DNA from: an uncultured Clostridia bacterium
Lineage (GTDB): Bacteria; Bacillota; Clostridia; Oscillospirales; Acutalibacteraceae
Length of the DNA: 64,000 bases
Assembly: GCA_947581635.1 (NCBI GenBank)
Contig: CANPVE010000007.1
Location: forward strand, 58,631-122,630
Direction: 5' to 3'
In this document: positions 1-8,092 of the stretch, piece by piece
Layout of the letters: every line of letters starts with the position of its first letter
How positions within the stretch are numbered: the stretch's first letter is position 1
The notes under the pieces: generated by a model
What the model was told of the DNA's origin: nothing
The model's database searches: none
Seen by the model: only the letters and a program-made list of their open reading frames with translations
Position numbers and translations under genes: made by a program

Positions 1-509
1 CCTGCCGCAATAACCGGCAGTGTGGTTGCGTCACAGACCTGGGGAACAAGCACTATGGTTGTAAGTTCGCCCACATGGCCGCCGCTTTCACCGCCTTCGG
101 CAATCAGCGCCGAGGCGCCGAGACGCGTCATCAATTTCGCCATGGCAACCGACGCCACAACAGGAATTACCTTTATACCCGCGTCTTTCCAATCCTTCAT
201 GTATTTTGAGGGATTCCCGGCTCCGGTCGTGACCACTTCTACTTTTTCTTCTATTACAATTCGTGCCACATCGTCAGCAAAGGGACTCAGCAGCATGATA
301 TTGACACCGACAGGTTTAGAGGTGAGCGATTTGGCGATCCTCACCTGCTCTCTGACATATTCGCCCGGAGCGTTGCCCGCCGCGATAATACCAAGACCGC
401 CGCCATTAGACACGGCGGCGGCCAGTTTACCGTCAGCGATCCAGGCCATACCGCCTTGAAATACCGGGTACTCGATACCCAGCATATCGCAAATCTCTGA
501 CTTAATCAT
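1..509 (-). CDS. fabK: Enoyl-ACP reductase II (FabK-type), C-terminus outside window
   Basis: Reverse-strand gene of which the first ~169 residues lie in the window; the rest runs off the left edge. It reads as an FMN-dependent nitronate monooxygenase/FabK family TIM barrel: N-terminal EYPVFQGGMAW, then SNGGGLGIIAAG, GVNIMLL, VVTTGAGNP and EGGESGGHVG, in the usual order. FabK reduces trans-2-enoyl-ACP in the last step of fatty acid elongation. The ATG at 507-509 lies four bases after the acpP stop, so the two are co-transcribed, which favours FabK over a catabolic nitronate monooxygenase. The distinction cannot be proved without the missing C-terminus. Confidence 0.86.
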   Translation of the reverse strand, partial: MIKSEICDMLGIEYPVFQGGMAWIADGKLAAAVSNGGGLGIIAAGNAPGEYVREQVRIAKSLTSKPVGVNIMLLSPFADDVARIVIEEKVEVVTTGAGNPSKYMKDWKDAGIKVIPVVASVAMAKLMTRLGASALIAEGGESGGHVGELTTIVLVPQVCDATTLPVIAA

Positions 510-513
510 AATC

Positions 514-735
514 TTAACCCTGTTTGCTCTGTATAAACTTGTCCAAATCGTCTATTGTCTCAACCTTTTGATCCAGCTCGATTTCAATGCCGATCTCGTC
601 CTCCAGATTCATAAGAAGCTCCACTGTGTCAAGGGAGTCTATACCAAGCTCGGAGAACTTACTCTCAGGCTTTATGTCAGCCACGTCGCAGCCTGTGCGT
701 TCCGAAACGATTTTAGCGATAGCGTCAAAGTACAT
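514..735 (-). CDS. acpP: Acyl carrier protein
   Basis: A 73-residue acidic protein with the phosphopantetheine attachment motif GIDSLD; Ser34 is the expected modified serine, and the following helix [16 protein letters not shown] is typical. It carries growing acyl chains during type II fatty acid synthesis in the cytoplasm. The ATG is preceded by a good SD (TTGGAGG, 744-750) and the gene is first in an operon with fabK. Length matches the family. Identification is firm. Confidence 0.95.
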   Translation of the reverse strand: MYFDAIAKIVSERTGCDVADIKPESKFSELGIDSLDTVELLMNLEDEIGIEIELDQKVETIDDLDKFIQSKQG

Positions 736-742
736 AATAATA

Positions 743-795
743 TGCCTCCAATAAAATTTTTAAAGCAGTTTTCTTCAACTGCGGGATATATTATA
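743..795 (-). promoter_or_regulatory. acpP-fabK promoter -10 and ribosome binding site
   Basis: On the reverse strand a TATAAT box lies at 790-795 with only a weak -35 about 16-17 bases upstream, followed by a GGAGG ribosome binding site at 744-748 and the acpP ATG. The weak -35 may point to regulation, but I recognise no operator. The remaining intergenic DNA to ~1000 shows no gene. Confidence 0.5.
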
Positions 796-1014
796 CAATG
801 GGCGTGTTCCGCAGTAATACCGGCAGAGTTCCCAGAGCGTTCCAAAATTATGAATCTTTTGTAAAAAGAAGCTGTTTTTCGTGTCGAGCTTATAATTTTG
901 CTGCGGACCTAAGTCGAGCGAGCGGAGAATGAATCAAGTGGATACTTGAGAATATCGATGAATACATATATATCCTTTGTTATTATCTGCGATGTAATGC
1001 AGATAATTTACAAT

Positions 1015-1067
1015 TTACAATTTACTTACAAGTCAATCCGTTAAAAATAAAAATTAAATGCTATAAT
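1015..1067 (+). promoter_or_regulatory. Response-regulator box and promoter of the two-component operon
   Basis: Two TTACAA half-sites at 1015-1020 and 1026-1031 are exactly 11 bp apart, one helical turn, as expected for a tandem OmpR/PhoB-type dimer site; a third TTACAA lies at 1008-1013. A consensus TATAAT follows at 1062-1067 with no good -35, as in activator-dependent promoters. The same arrangement recurs at 3386-3402 ahead of the lipoprotein/ABC operon. Autoregulation is inferred, not shown. Confidence 0.55.
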
Positions 1068-1090
1068 TGGGGTGCGAGGTGGTTGATATT

Positions 1091-1747
1091 ATAAAAATAT
1101 TGATTGTGGAAGATGATCCTGCCATATCTGATTTGATTTCAATGAATCTCAATATGTGTAATTATCATTGTGACGCCGTATTCGATGGAAATCAGGCGTT
1201 AAAAGCAATTGAAGGAAAAACATATGATCTTGCACTGCTTGATGTAATGCTGCCGGAAAAGGACGGGTTTGAACTGATTGCATATATGAACAAAAAAAAT
1301 ATCCCCGTCATCTACGCATCGGCACGTTCTGAGGCGGTTGACCGAATAAAAGGACTTCAGTTGGGGGCAGAGGATTATATCATAAAGCCTTTCGATATTA
1401 CCGAACTGATGCTCCGTGTTAAGAAGGTTATTTCTCGAAGGAGGCCGGAACAACGGGTCTACACGGTTTGTGGCGCTACGATAGACGAGGATAATCATAC
1501 GGTGAGCGTAGACGGAAAACCCGTTGAATTAAAAAATATGGAATTTGCCCTCATGCTCATGCTGTCAAAGCACAGAGGCATGACATTTACACGCGAACAG
1601 CTGCTGCATACCGTGTGGGGAGATGAATTTATAGGTGAAACGCGCACGGTTGATGTGCATATCGCGGCGCTCCGCAAGAAGCTGCATTGGAGTGACGCGA
1701 TACAGACAGTCTACCGTATAGGCTATCGGCTGCGCAAGGAGGATTGA
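1091..1747 (+). CDS. OmpR/PhoB-family response regulator
   Basis: Receiver domain (residues ~1-115) followed by a winged-helix DNA-binding domain. From MKILIVEDD the acidic pocket is Glu7/Asp8/Asp9, the phospho-acceptor Asp51 (LLDVMLPEKDG) and the conserved Lys99 (IIKPFD). The C-terminus (RTVDVHIAALRKKL, YRIGYRL) is the usual recognition helix and wing. The start is unusual: the TATAAT at 1062-1067 rules out the TTG at 1067 as a transcribed start, GTG 1079 sits inside the ribosome binding site GAGGTGG (1076-1082), and the best-placed codon, giving the standard MKILIVEDD start, is ATA at 1091. It lies just upstream of its sensor kinase and probably controls the ABC transporter downstream. Confidence 0.9.
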   Translation: MKILIVEDDPAISDLISMNLNMCNYHCDAVFDGNQALKAIEGKTYDLALLDVMLPEKDGFELIAYMNKKNIPVIYASARSEAVDRIKGLQLGAEDYIIKPFDITELMLRVKKVISRRRPEQRVYTVCGATIDEDNHTVSVDGKPVELKNMEFALMLMLSKHRGMTFTREQLLHTVWGDEFIGETRTVDVHIAALRKKLHWSDAIQTVYRIGYRLRKED

Positions 1748-1750
1748 CCC

Positions 1751-3127
1751 GTGAAACTGTGGGCAAGATTAACATACATATCATTGATAAGCTCATTGAC
1801 CGCAGTCACGGTGTGTTTGTACATCTTTTTGGCGTGGCAGGCTGAAAAAATCATTGACAGCGTCGAAAAACAGGCGATGTCATCTCTCTACCTGTTCTGC
1901 ACAAATCTGAGTACCGTAGAGAAAAATTCATTTGACGAACAGATGTCACAGAATGTACGGCGAAGTATCGTACAATACTACTTTGCTGAATACTCACATA
2001 TGATGGACGGCAGTGCGGGATATTCACTGACTGTTGACGGCGAATATCTTTACAACGTCTGTCCTTATGCCCCCGCCGAAAAACTGCTGCTTACCGACAA
2101 GATGGAGGAAGCCCGTATTACCTCCAAAATCGACGGAAGGTATTATGTGATAGGGGCGAAGCATCTCTCTCTGATGAGCGAATTATATACTGTATATATC
2201 TGTACGGACGTGACGGATTACTATTTACAGGTCAAAGAAATGACATGGGTATCCGCTGCATTATTGATTGCAGCGGCAATCATAACAGCAACATCTTCTC
2301 TTCTTTTGATTCACAGAGCATTGCAGCCTATGCAACAGCTCAAGCATACTGCCGAACGCATCGCAAGCGGGGATTATTCTCTTCGCACTGAAGTCCATTC
2401 GGAGGACGAAGTGGCAGAATTGGGACGGTCTTTTAATCATATGGCGGACGCGGTAGAGAGTCGTATCAACGAGCTTACCGAGCAGTCCGAAGGACGCAAA
2501 CTGTTGCTCGGAGCGCTGGCGCACGAATTGAAAACGCCTATGACGGCGGTTATCGGTTTTGCAGACAGTCTGATAAAAATGCCGATGACCGAGGAACGGA
2601 CGCTTCACTGCGCCTTTCAGATATTAACTGCAGGGCAGCGCACCGAGCGCATTTCGCAAAAGCTGATGCTGCTGTTGTCTCTGGACAAATCACACGCCAT
2701 TGAGTGCAGGCCATTTGAATGGACAAAATTTGCCGACGAGCTACGGCAGTCCTACGATTCCAGGGTGAATATAATTTCGAGTGGGACGGCAGACGGCGAC
2801 CGCGATTTGTTATATTCTCTGGTGCAAAATCTAATCAACAATGCGCTTAATGCCTGCGAATCTGACGGTACCGTAACCGTCACGTTAAACGGAAATCATA
2901 TCAGTGTATCGGACACAGGAAGAGGAATTCCTCCCGAACACCTTGCTCGCCTGACCGAGCCGTTTTACCGTGTAGATAAAGCGCGAAGCAGGGCGCACGG
3001 CGGCGCGGGGCTTGGCTTATCGCTATGCCGCGCGATTGCTGAAGCCCACGGCGGCAGACTGAACATAAAAAGCGAACACGGCAAGGGAACAACGGTTACG
3101 GTTGATTTACATTCGGAGGGAATATGA
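1751..3127 (+). CDS. Membrane sensor histidine kinase
   Basis: A 458-residue transmembrane kinase: TM1 at ~8-30, an extracytoplasmic sensor loop to ~162, TM2 at ~165-188, HAMP at ~189-242 (IHRALQPMQQL, EVAELGRSFNHMADAV), HisKA with His258 in ALAHELKTPMTAV, and a HATPase with N-box NNALNAC, G1 DTGRGIPPEH, F-box FYRVDKARS and G2 GGAGLGLSLC. It phosphorylates the adjacent response regulator, whose stop is three bases upstream. Such kinases paired with ABC transporters in Firmicutes often sense antimicrobial peptides or envelope stress; the signal here is unknown. Confidence 0.93.
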   Translation: MKLWARLTYISLISSLTAVTVCLYIFLAWQAEKIIDSVEKQAMSSLYLFCTNLSTVEKNSFDEQMSQNVRRSIVQYYFAEYSHMMDGSAGYSLTVDGEYLYNVCPYAPAEKLLLTDKMEEARITSKIDGRYYVIGAKHLSLMSELYTVYICTDVTDYYLQVKEMTWVSAALLIAAAIITATSSLLLIHRALQPMQQLKHTAERIASGDYSLRTEVHSEDEVAELGRSFNHMADAVESRINELTEQSEGRKLLLGALAHELKTPMTAVIGFADSLIKMPMTEERTLHCAFQILTAGQRTERISQKLMLLLSLDKSHAIECRPFEWTKFADELRQSYDSRVNIISSGTADGDRDLLYSLVQNLINNALNACESDGTVTVTLNGNHISVSDTGRGIPPEHLARLTEPFYRVDKARSRAHGGAGLGLSLCRAIAEAHGGRLNIKSEHGKGTTVTVDLHSEGI

Positions 3128-3128
3128 C

Positions 3129-3281
3129 ATGAAAGATAAGAAATTAATTTTAACGGCAGTGATTGCCATTGTCGTTATATCAATTCTGGTGGCAGGGATA
3201 TTTCTCACCACACAATTCATTATACAAAGCCATCTTGACAAAAAATATATACAATACACCAATCAATATGAATATGAATAA
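3129..3281 (+). CDS. Small single-pass membrane peptide (50 aa) following the histidine kinase
   Basis: ATG at 3129 begins two bases after the kinase stop. The ORF encodes 50 residues: MKDKK, then a ~24-residue hydrophobic segment (LILTAVIAIVVISILVAGIF), then a polar tail ending NQYEYE. It is followed by AT-rich DNA and a terminator at 3341. Translational coupling to the kinase and the single TM segment suggest a small modulator or partner of the kinase, but I recognise no family. It is shorter than usual gene-calling cut-offs. Confidence 0.6.
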   Translation: MKDKKLILTAVIAIVVISILVAGIFLTTQFIIQSHLDKKYIQYTNQYEYE

Positions 3282-3340
3282 CAATAAGAAATATTTTAAT
3301 AATTCTTTATTGTGTGCCTGCCTAAAACCTGCAAATATTC

Positions 3341-3369
3341 AAACGCTGACAGAGATGTCGGCGTTTTTT
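3341..3369 (+). terminator. Rho-independent terminator after the two-component operon
   Basis: An 11-bp stem (3341-3351 with 3356-3366, one G-T pair), GAGA loop and a run of T. It separates the regulator/kinase/peptide unit from the lipoprotein/ABC unit, which therefore needs its own promoter. Confidence 0.85.
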
Positions 3370-3385
3370 ATATGCCAAATACAAA

Positions 3386-3449
3386 TTACAACTTACTTAC
3401 AACTCGTTTGCAGTTTGATGATGATTTTCAATTAATTGGATAGTATCAT
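3386..3449 (+). promoter_or_regulatory. Second response-regulator box and promoter of the lipoprotein/ABC operon
   Basis: TTACAA half-sites at 3386-3391 and 3397-3402 repeat the 11-bp phasing seen at 1015-1031, and the flanking bases also match (TTACAACTTACTTACAA here, TTACAATTTACTTACAA there). A -10-like TAGTAT/TATCAT lies at 3441-3449, with TTGATG at 3415-3420. The shared site predicts that the upstream response regulator activates this operon. Confidence 0.5.
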
Positions 3450-3484
3450 AAACACATCAAACATGAAAGAAGGGTTTTTACAAC

Positions 3485-4693
3485 TTGAAAAAACAAATTT
3501 CTATTTTTTTGGCCTGCTGCCTCTTGGCAGGCAGTCTTTGCGGCTGCGGTAAGGAAAACGGCGGCTCAGATGTTGGCGGTCAGGTCACGTCCTACGAGAA
3601 AAGCACGCTCGACGAAGGCACCGATTTGCGAACGGGGCTGAATGTTCCCAAAAGCTTTCAGGACACATGGAAAAGCAACAGCGGAATTACAGTCGTGACG
3701 GTGGACGCTGAGGTGCAGTTTCCGGAATCGGTGAGCAAAGCGCCTGTGATTGAGGTGGCTTCCAGAGCAATGACTAAGGAAGATTTGTTTGCCTTTTGCG
3801 ACGCAGCGTTTGAGGGTAAGAAATACGACCCTTACTTTTATGACCAAGACGCCAACGATTATTACAAGGTCCCCAAGGATCAGCTCGAGTTTTCCGCTGA
3901 TCCGTTCCTAGCTTTCTATTTCGATGGTGAAGAAAAAGTTTTCAGCTCCTATTACCAGGACTATTTACCGGCCTTCAGTGCAACAGTGGAGATTAGAGAA
4001 CTCAACAATCTCATTAGATTCTCCCATGTTTATGCCGATTCCGGTTCAAGGTATGATCACGATAAGGCTCTTGCGTACGCTAAGGAATTGGTTGACAGCT
4101 TTTCGCCCGGTTTGGAATGTGTGAAAGAAGATAAATATACCATTTCAGTGCCAAGTACCGATAATGACGATGGCGGAGACGAGCAGGAGCAGGTATATGA
4201 ATTTATCTTTAATCGTCCATACGCCGGCATTTCTACAACCTATACCATGCTTGAATGTACCGAAAACGACGGCAATCCCGAAGGCTACGCACCCAGCAGC
4301 TATTATGAATCCGTTACGGTGGATATATCAGAAACCCAGCTGTGGCAAATGCAGTGGAGATCGCCATATGAGCAGATTGGCATTATCAACGAAAATCCCA
4401 AGCTGATGTCATTCGACGAGATAACGCAGGTAGCCTCCAAAATGCTGCCGCTCAAGTGGGCTTATCATGAGCAGACATGGAAGGAAGAGACCTCCAAAAA
4501 TATGGAGGTGGGGCGTATTACCTTTGGTTACACACGCGTGCTTATGAAGGACGCTCCGACCCGATACATGATGGTGCCTGTGTGGGATTTTTTCGGCGTG
4601 TTTGAAGCAACGGGAGATGCGGCGACGGAGGAACCTCTGCTGACTCTCAATGCGATTGACGGCAGTGTAATTGACAGAGAGTACGGGTATTGA
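3485..4693 (+). CDS. Lipoprotein of unknown function, first gene of ABC operon
   Basis: 402 residues with a lipoprotein signal: positively charged MKKQ, hydrophobic core, lipobox LCGC with the cysteine near residue 21, then a Gly/Ser linker. The mature protein is acidic and soluble, with no catalytic motif I can name; it may belong to the DUF6034-type clostridial lipoproteins, a guess from general appearance. The start follows an SD (GAAGAAGGG). Together with two permeases and an ATPase downstream it likely acts at the outer face of the membrane, for example as a binding or immunity lipoprotein. Confidence 0.75.
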   Translation: MKKQISIFLACCLLAGSLCGCGKENGGSDVGGQVTSYEKSTLDEGTDLRTGLNVPKSFQDTWKSNSGITVVTVDAEVQFPESVSKAPVIEVASRAMTKEDLFAFCDAAFEGKKYDPYFYDQDANDYYKVPKDQLEFSADPFLAFYFDGEEKVFSSYYQDYLPAFSATVEIRELNNLIRFSHVYADSGSRYDHDKALAYAKELVDSFSPGLECVKEDKYTISVPSTDNDDGGDEQEQVYEFIFNRPYAGISTTYTMLECTENDGNPEGYAPSSYYESVTVDISETQLWQMQWRSPYEQIGIINENPKLMSFDEITQVASKMLPLKWAYHEQTWKEETSKNMEVGRITFGYTRVLMKDAPTRYMMVPVWDFFGVFEATGDAATEEPLLTLNAIDGSVIDREYGY

Positions 4694-4697
4694 TACT

Positions 4698-5558
4698 ATG
4701 AAAACGATTATGAAGATAATTAATGAAACGCCGAATAAGTCGATTCAGCCATCGCTCAGTAACAGATTTTCGCGCGGGCGAATCGACAGCAAAACTTTTA
4801 TTCAGCGTATCCTTAAGCAATCAAAGAATATCCTGCGGTGCTCCGCTTTGGAATCATTCCGCGCCTTGATGGGAAAATGGTTCGCATTTGCCGCCGTGGG
4901 AACGCTGATCTTCCTGTGGCTGGGAATAGGCACCGACTCCTTCAATATGCTCAGGAGCGACCAATTTACCGTGGACAGGCAGAATCTGATATACATGAGT
5001 TTAACAAGTGAAAGCACGGCGCTTTCGCTGCCCGCGCTGGCAGCCCTGCCCGCCGCCGCGATGGCTCTGACCGAACTTCGAACCGGCATATTTCGAGCTA
5101 AGGTGTTTCGTTCCGGACGAGCGGCGTGGCGAACAGGCAAGATTATCTCATGTATAACCTCGGCAGCGCTGTCTCAGGCAGTCGGACTGCTGGCATTTTC
5201 ACTTGTGCTTTGGGTGTTCGAGTTAAAAAGAGGTTCGGTTGAAGTATCCTCTGTAGAAAGCGGCGTGCTGGGCGGAATGATATTTGCGCGGCTGCTCGCG
5301 GGGGCGGCGTTTGCCTGCTTTGGAGCGGCGCTGTCGCTTGCCACAGGCTCTGCGGCCACGGCATATGTAGCTCCCATGGCCGCCTGTTTTACGCTGAAGC
5401 TGCTGGGAAGCCGGTTTTTTTTGGAAACCCGCTACATCGACCCAATCGAATGGTTGTCGGGCGATAAATTCGCGCTGACGCTATTGTGGTTCATATTGGC
5501 GGCAACGCTGATACTTTTCGACATTATACTGCGAAAGGAGATGGAGCGGCATGGTTAA
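4698..5558 (+). CDS. ABC transporter permease-like membrane protein (first)
   Basis: About 286 residues from ATG 4698, four bases after the lipoprotein stop. A cytoplasmic N-terminus of ~50 residues precedes about six hydrophobic segments (WFAFAAVGTLIFLWLGIG, LPALAALPAAAMAL, LSQAVGLLAFSLVLWVF, GMIFARLLAGAAFACFG, TAYVAPMAACFTLKLLG, FALTLLWFILAATLILFDII). It ends KEMERHG and overlaps the next gene by eight bases. The topology fits an ABC-2-type permease half working with the ATPase at 6446. An earlier in-frame ATG at 4671 lies inside the lipoprotein gene and is less likely. Confidence 0.75.
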   Translation: MKTIMKIINETPNKSIQPSLSNRFSRGRIDSKTFIQRILKQSKNILRCSALESFRALMGKWFAFAAVGTLIFLWLGIGTDSFNMLRSDQFTVDRQNLIYMSLTSESTALSLPALAALPAAAMALTELRTGIFRAKVFRSGRAAWRTGKIISCITSAALSQAVGLLAFSLVLWVFELKRGSVEVSSVESGVLGGMIFARLLAGAAFACFGAALSLATGSAATAYVAPMAACFTLKLLGSRFFLETRYIDPIEWLSGDKFALTLLWFILAATLILFDIILRKEMERHG

Positions 5559-6453
5559 AATAAGGCAGTCTTTTATCTGTGCGGCGTGGAACCTGAAATC
5601 GCTGCTCAAAAATCCCCGCACCTATCTTTGTATGACAATGGGATTTCTGCTGTGCTTTTTGTTGACCGACAGAACCATTGAATTATCGCGTAAGTTTGTC
5701 ACGGACGTGCAGATTTTCGAGCCGTTTGTATGGTGCTTCGCTGATTCTGACAGCATATTGTTTGCAACATTGGTGCTGATGCTGCTGCTCACGGAATTGC
5801 CTAAAAACGACGCTCCCGCCGCCTATATGATGTTCCGCGCGAACCGAACGAGCTGGCTGATGGGGCAAATTCTGACCGCTGCGGCGGTGAGCATATGTTA
5901 CACGCTGTTCTTGCTGCTGTCAGGAGTTATTCTCTGCGCGGGGACGTGCTACATTGGCAATTATTGGAGCGAAACGGCGACTCTTCTCTCTTTTGCACCG
6001 GATAATTTTGAAGTTGCGCTTAAGGTAATTAGAAAGACCGTGAAGCTCACTACTCCATACGATTGCACGCTGCACGTTTGCCTTCTTATGACGTCATACA
6101 CACTGTTTCTTTCCGCCTTGCAGCTGCTTTTGACGGTCTGCAAAAGCAAACGCACCGGCGTGGCGGCTGTGCTGAGTATCAATGTAGTGGCGTATCTCCT
6201 CACCCCTGACAGATTCATAACGTGGCTCAACCTCGGTGAGCACATGGAATATATGGCAAATTTGCTCTCGGCGTGGCTGTCGCCGTTACAGCACGCGACA
6301 TATATTATGCATAATTTCGGATATGATTATCTGCCCCGTCTGTGGATGACATATGCCATAATGGGCGGATTCACCGTATTGATTTTTGCGGGGGCGTTTG
6401 CTGCGCTCCGCATTAAAGGCATTGATTTTTCGGGAGGCAGCGAGTATGAGTAA
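5551..6453 (+). CDS. ABC transporter permease-like membrane protein (second)
   Basis: 300 residues with about six membrane segments (TYLCMTMGFLLCFLLTD, ILFATLVLMLLLTELP, LTAAAVSICYTLFLLLSGV, LLMTSYTLFLSALQLLL, YAIMGGFTVLIFAGAFAAL among them). It overlaps the preceding gene by eight bases and the ATPase gene by eight, so all are translationally coupled. Two dissimilar permeases plus one ATPase recall bacteriocin-immunity or peptide-exporting ABC systems under two-component control; the substrate cannot be deduced. Confidence 0.75.
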   Translation: MVKIRQSFICAAWNLKSLLKNPRTYLCMTMGFLLCFLLTDRTIELSRKFVTDVQIFEPFVWCFADSDSILFATLVLMLLLTELPKNDAPAAYMMFRANRTSWLMGQILTAAAVSICYTLFLLLSGVILCAGTCYIGNYWSETATLLSFAPDNFEVALKVIRKTVKLTTPYDCTLHVCLLMTSYTLFLSALQLLLTVCKSKRTGVAAVLSINVVAYLLTPDRFITWLNLGEHMEYMANLLSAWLSPLQHATYIMHNFGYDYLPRLWMTYAIMGGFTVLIFAGAFAALRIKGIDFSGGSEYE

Positions 6454-7093
6454 TGCAATTGAAGTCATCGGCGTGTCAAAACGTTTTGGAAAAGATACCG
6501 TGCTGGACAATGTTTCCATCTCGTTTGAGGAAGGAAAAATACACGGCATTATCGGGCGTAACGGCAGCGGCAAAACCGTGTTGATGAAGTGTATTTTGGG
6601 ATTTTTGAGGACAACTGAGGGAAAAGTGACGGTGTTTGGCAGGCAAATCGGGAGGGATTGCGATTTTGCGCCCGATACGGGTATGATTATCGAAACGCCC
6701 GGATTTTTGCCGGGTGAGACAGGTCGCAGCAATCTTTTGTGGTTGGGAAGATTAAAAGGACAAATCAGCAAAGAGCGTGTGGACGAAGTGATAACAATGT
6801 GCGGCCTTGACCCCAATCTGAAGAAAGGGGTAGGCAAATATTCGCTGGGTATGCGGCAGCGTCTCGGCATTGCGCAGGCGATGCTGGAGGATCCCAAGCT
6901 GCTTATTCTTGACGAGCCGTTTAACGCGCTGGATACAACCGGAGTAGATGAAATGCGGCAGTTACTTTTATCGCTGAAGGAAAGAGGCAAGACCATCGTG
7001 TTAGCTAGCCACTTTAAAGAGGACGTCGATTTTTTATGCGATACGGTGATCAGAATGGATAAAGGGGTAATCATTTCAAACAATCAGGAATAA
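6446..7093 (+). CDS. ABC transporter ATP-binding protein
   Basis: About 215 residues from the ATG at 6446, which has a GGGAGG site at 6432-6437; an upstream in-frame ATG at 6386 lies inside the permease gene. Motifs: Walker A GRNGSGKT, Q-loop region, signature YSLGMRQRLGIAQAML, Walker B LLILDEPFNAL, H-loop VLASHFKED. It supplies energy to the two permeases encoded upstream. The N-terminus (AIEVIGVSKRFGKDTVLDNVS) is typical of ABC-2 exporter ATPases. Confidence 0.92.
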   Translation: MSNAIEVIGVSKRFGKDTVLDNVSISFEEGKIHGIIGRNGSGKTVLMKCILGFLRTTEGKVTVFGRQIGRDCDFAPDTGMIIETPGFLPGETGRSNLLWLGRLKGQISKERVDEVITMCGLDPNLKKGVGKYSLGMRQRLGIAQAMLEDPKLLILDEPFNALDTTGVDEMRQLLLSLKERGKTIVLASHFKEDVDFLCDTVIRMDKGVIISNNQE

Positions 7094-7110
7094 AAAATGC
7101 GTATGTGCAT

Positions 7111-7160
7111 AGGGGCTGTCGCACAGGGATTTTTATTTCCCTTGTGCGACAGCCCCTTTT
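7111..7160 (+). terminator. Strong terminator of the ABC operon, possibly bidirectional
   Basis: A ~19-bp stem (7111-7129 pairing with 7137-7156, one extra T) closes an AT-rich loop and is followed by TTTT. It terminates the ABC operon and sits at the 3' side of the reverse-strand kdpE remnant. A degenerate relative with the same GCTGTCGCAC arm occurs at ~9833-9868. Confidence 0.85.
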
Positions 7161-7176
7161 AGTAAATTCAATGTAT

Positions 7177-7409
7177 TTACAATTTCATCATCGGATAACC
7201 GATACCTATATGTGTCTGTATCAGCGCCTGCTGGCCGTCGCTGAGTTTTTTGCGTGGAGTTGCCGAACACACGCAGGGAGGCTTCGCTGTTATCCACCGG
7301 ACTTCCCCAGACACTCTGAATAATGTATTTATGCATCAGCAACCTCGCCAACATTTTTTGCAAGAAGCTCCTCGTCAATGTCGGGCAAACCGAGGTCAAG
7401 TATGATCAT
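7177..7409 (-). pseudogene. kdpE: Remnant of a KdpE-type response regulator
   Basis: Three reverse-strand pieces in different frames reconstruct a KdpE regulator. From 7409: MIILDLGLPDID (end of the receiver core) joined to LLAKNVGEV; in another frame HKYIIQSVWGSPVDNSEASLRVF (KdpE winged helix); then a third frame RKKLSDGQQALIQTHIGIGYPM ending at TAA 7177-7179. About 100 residues of receiver and linker are missing and there are at least two frameshifts. No kdpFABC or kdpD is visible here; ktrAB lies directly upstream on the same strand. Confidence 0.75.
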
Positions 7410-7437
7410 ATAATTTATACCATATTATGATTATTTT

Positions 7438-8082
7438 CTATATCTTGAAGCACTTCTGAATATCCCGAACTTCACCAATCACAAATGCAATATCATCAGT
7501 CTGTATCACGGTATCTGATGCAGGGATAAAGACTTCTGTATTACGCTTGATAGTCAGTATATTGAGCCTGAATTTCTTGCGGATATCGAGATGTGAAAGC
7601 GTTTTACCATACCAGTCCTTCGGAACTTTCAGCTCATATATCGAATAATTGTTATCAAGCTGGATAAAATCCAGAATGCTGTCGGAGGCGTACTTCGTAG
7701 CCAGACGTATTGCCATCTGCTTTTCGGGATAAACCACCTCGTCTGCTCCGCTCATTTTCAAAAACTTCATCTGCACATCATTTGTAGCCCTTGACACGAC
7801 GAACGGCGCCCCAAATTCTTTCAAAAGAGAAGTGGTTTCCAGCGATGACTGAAACAGCCCACCCAGTGCAACTATACATACATCATAGTTAGATACGCCC
7901 AGTGAACGCAGGAATTCTGCGTTGGTGCTGTCGCCTATCCTTGCATTTGTCACAAAAGGAAGTATCTCGTCGACACGCTCCTCGTTGATATCCACAGCCA
8001 TGACCTCACATTTGAAATCAACCATTCTTTTGGCAATATTGCTTCCGAACTCACCAAGTCCGATTATCAGAACTGTTTTCAT
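7438..8082 (-). CDS. ktrA: Potassium uptake regulatory subunit KtrA/TrkA (RCK)
   Basis: 214 residues. The N-terminal RCK_N Rossmann fold has the nucleotide motif VLIIGLGEFGSNIA (GxGxxG) and an acidic end of beta-2 (VMAVDIN); the C-terminal RCK_C begins near residue 135. It binds nucleotides and gates the membrane subunit KtrB encoded immediately upstream (ten bases between genes). The SD is AGGAGAT. In Firmicutes these subunits are frequently controlled by c-di-AMP; I do not see that directly. Confidence 0.92.
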   Translation of the reverse strand: MKTVLIIGLGEFGSNIAKRMVDFKCEVMAVDINEERVDEILPFVTNARIGDSTNAEFLRSLGVSNYDVCIVALGGLFQSSLETTSLLKEFGAPFVVSRATNDVQMKFLKMSGADEVVYPEKQMAIRLATKYASDSILDFIQLDNNYSIYELKVPKDWYGKTLSHLDIRKKFRLNILTIKRNTEVFIPASDTVIQTDDIAFVIGEVRDIQKCFKI

Positions 8083-8092
8083 ACTTTATCTC

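Noticed and set aside
1067..1090. TTG 1067 as start of the response regulator
   Set aside because: It overlaps a consensus -10 box, has no ribosome site and adds residues not seen in the family.
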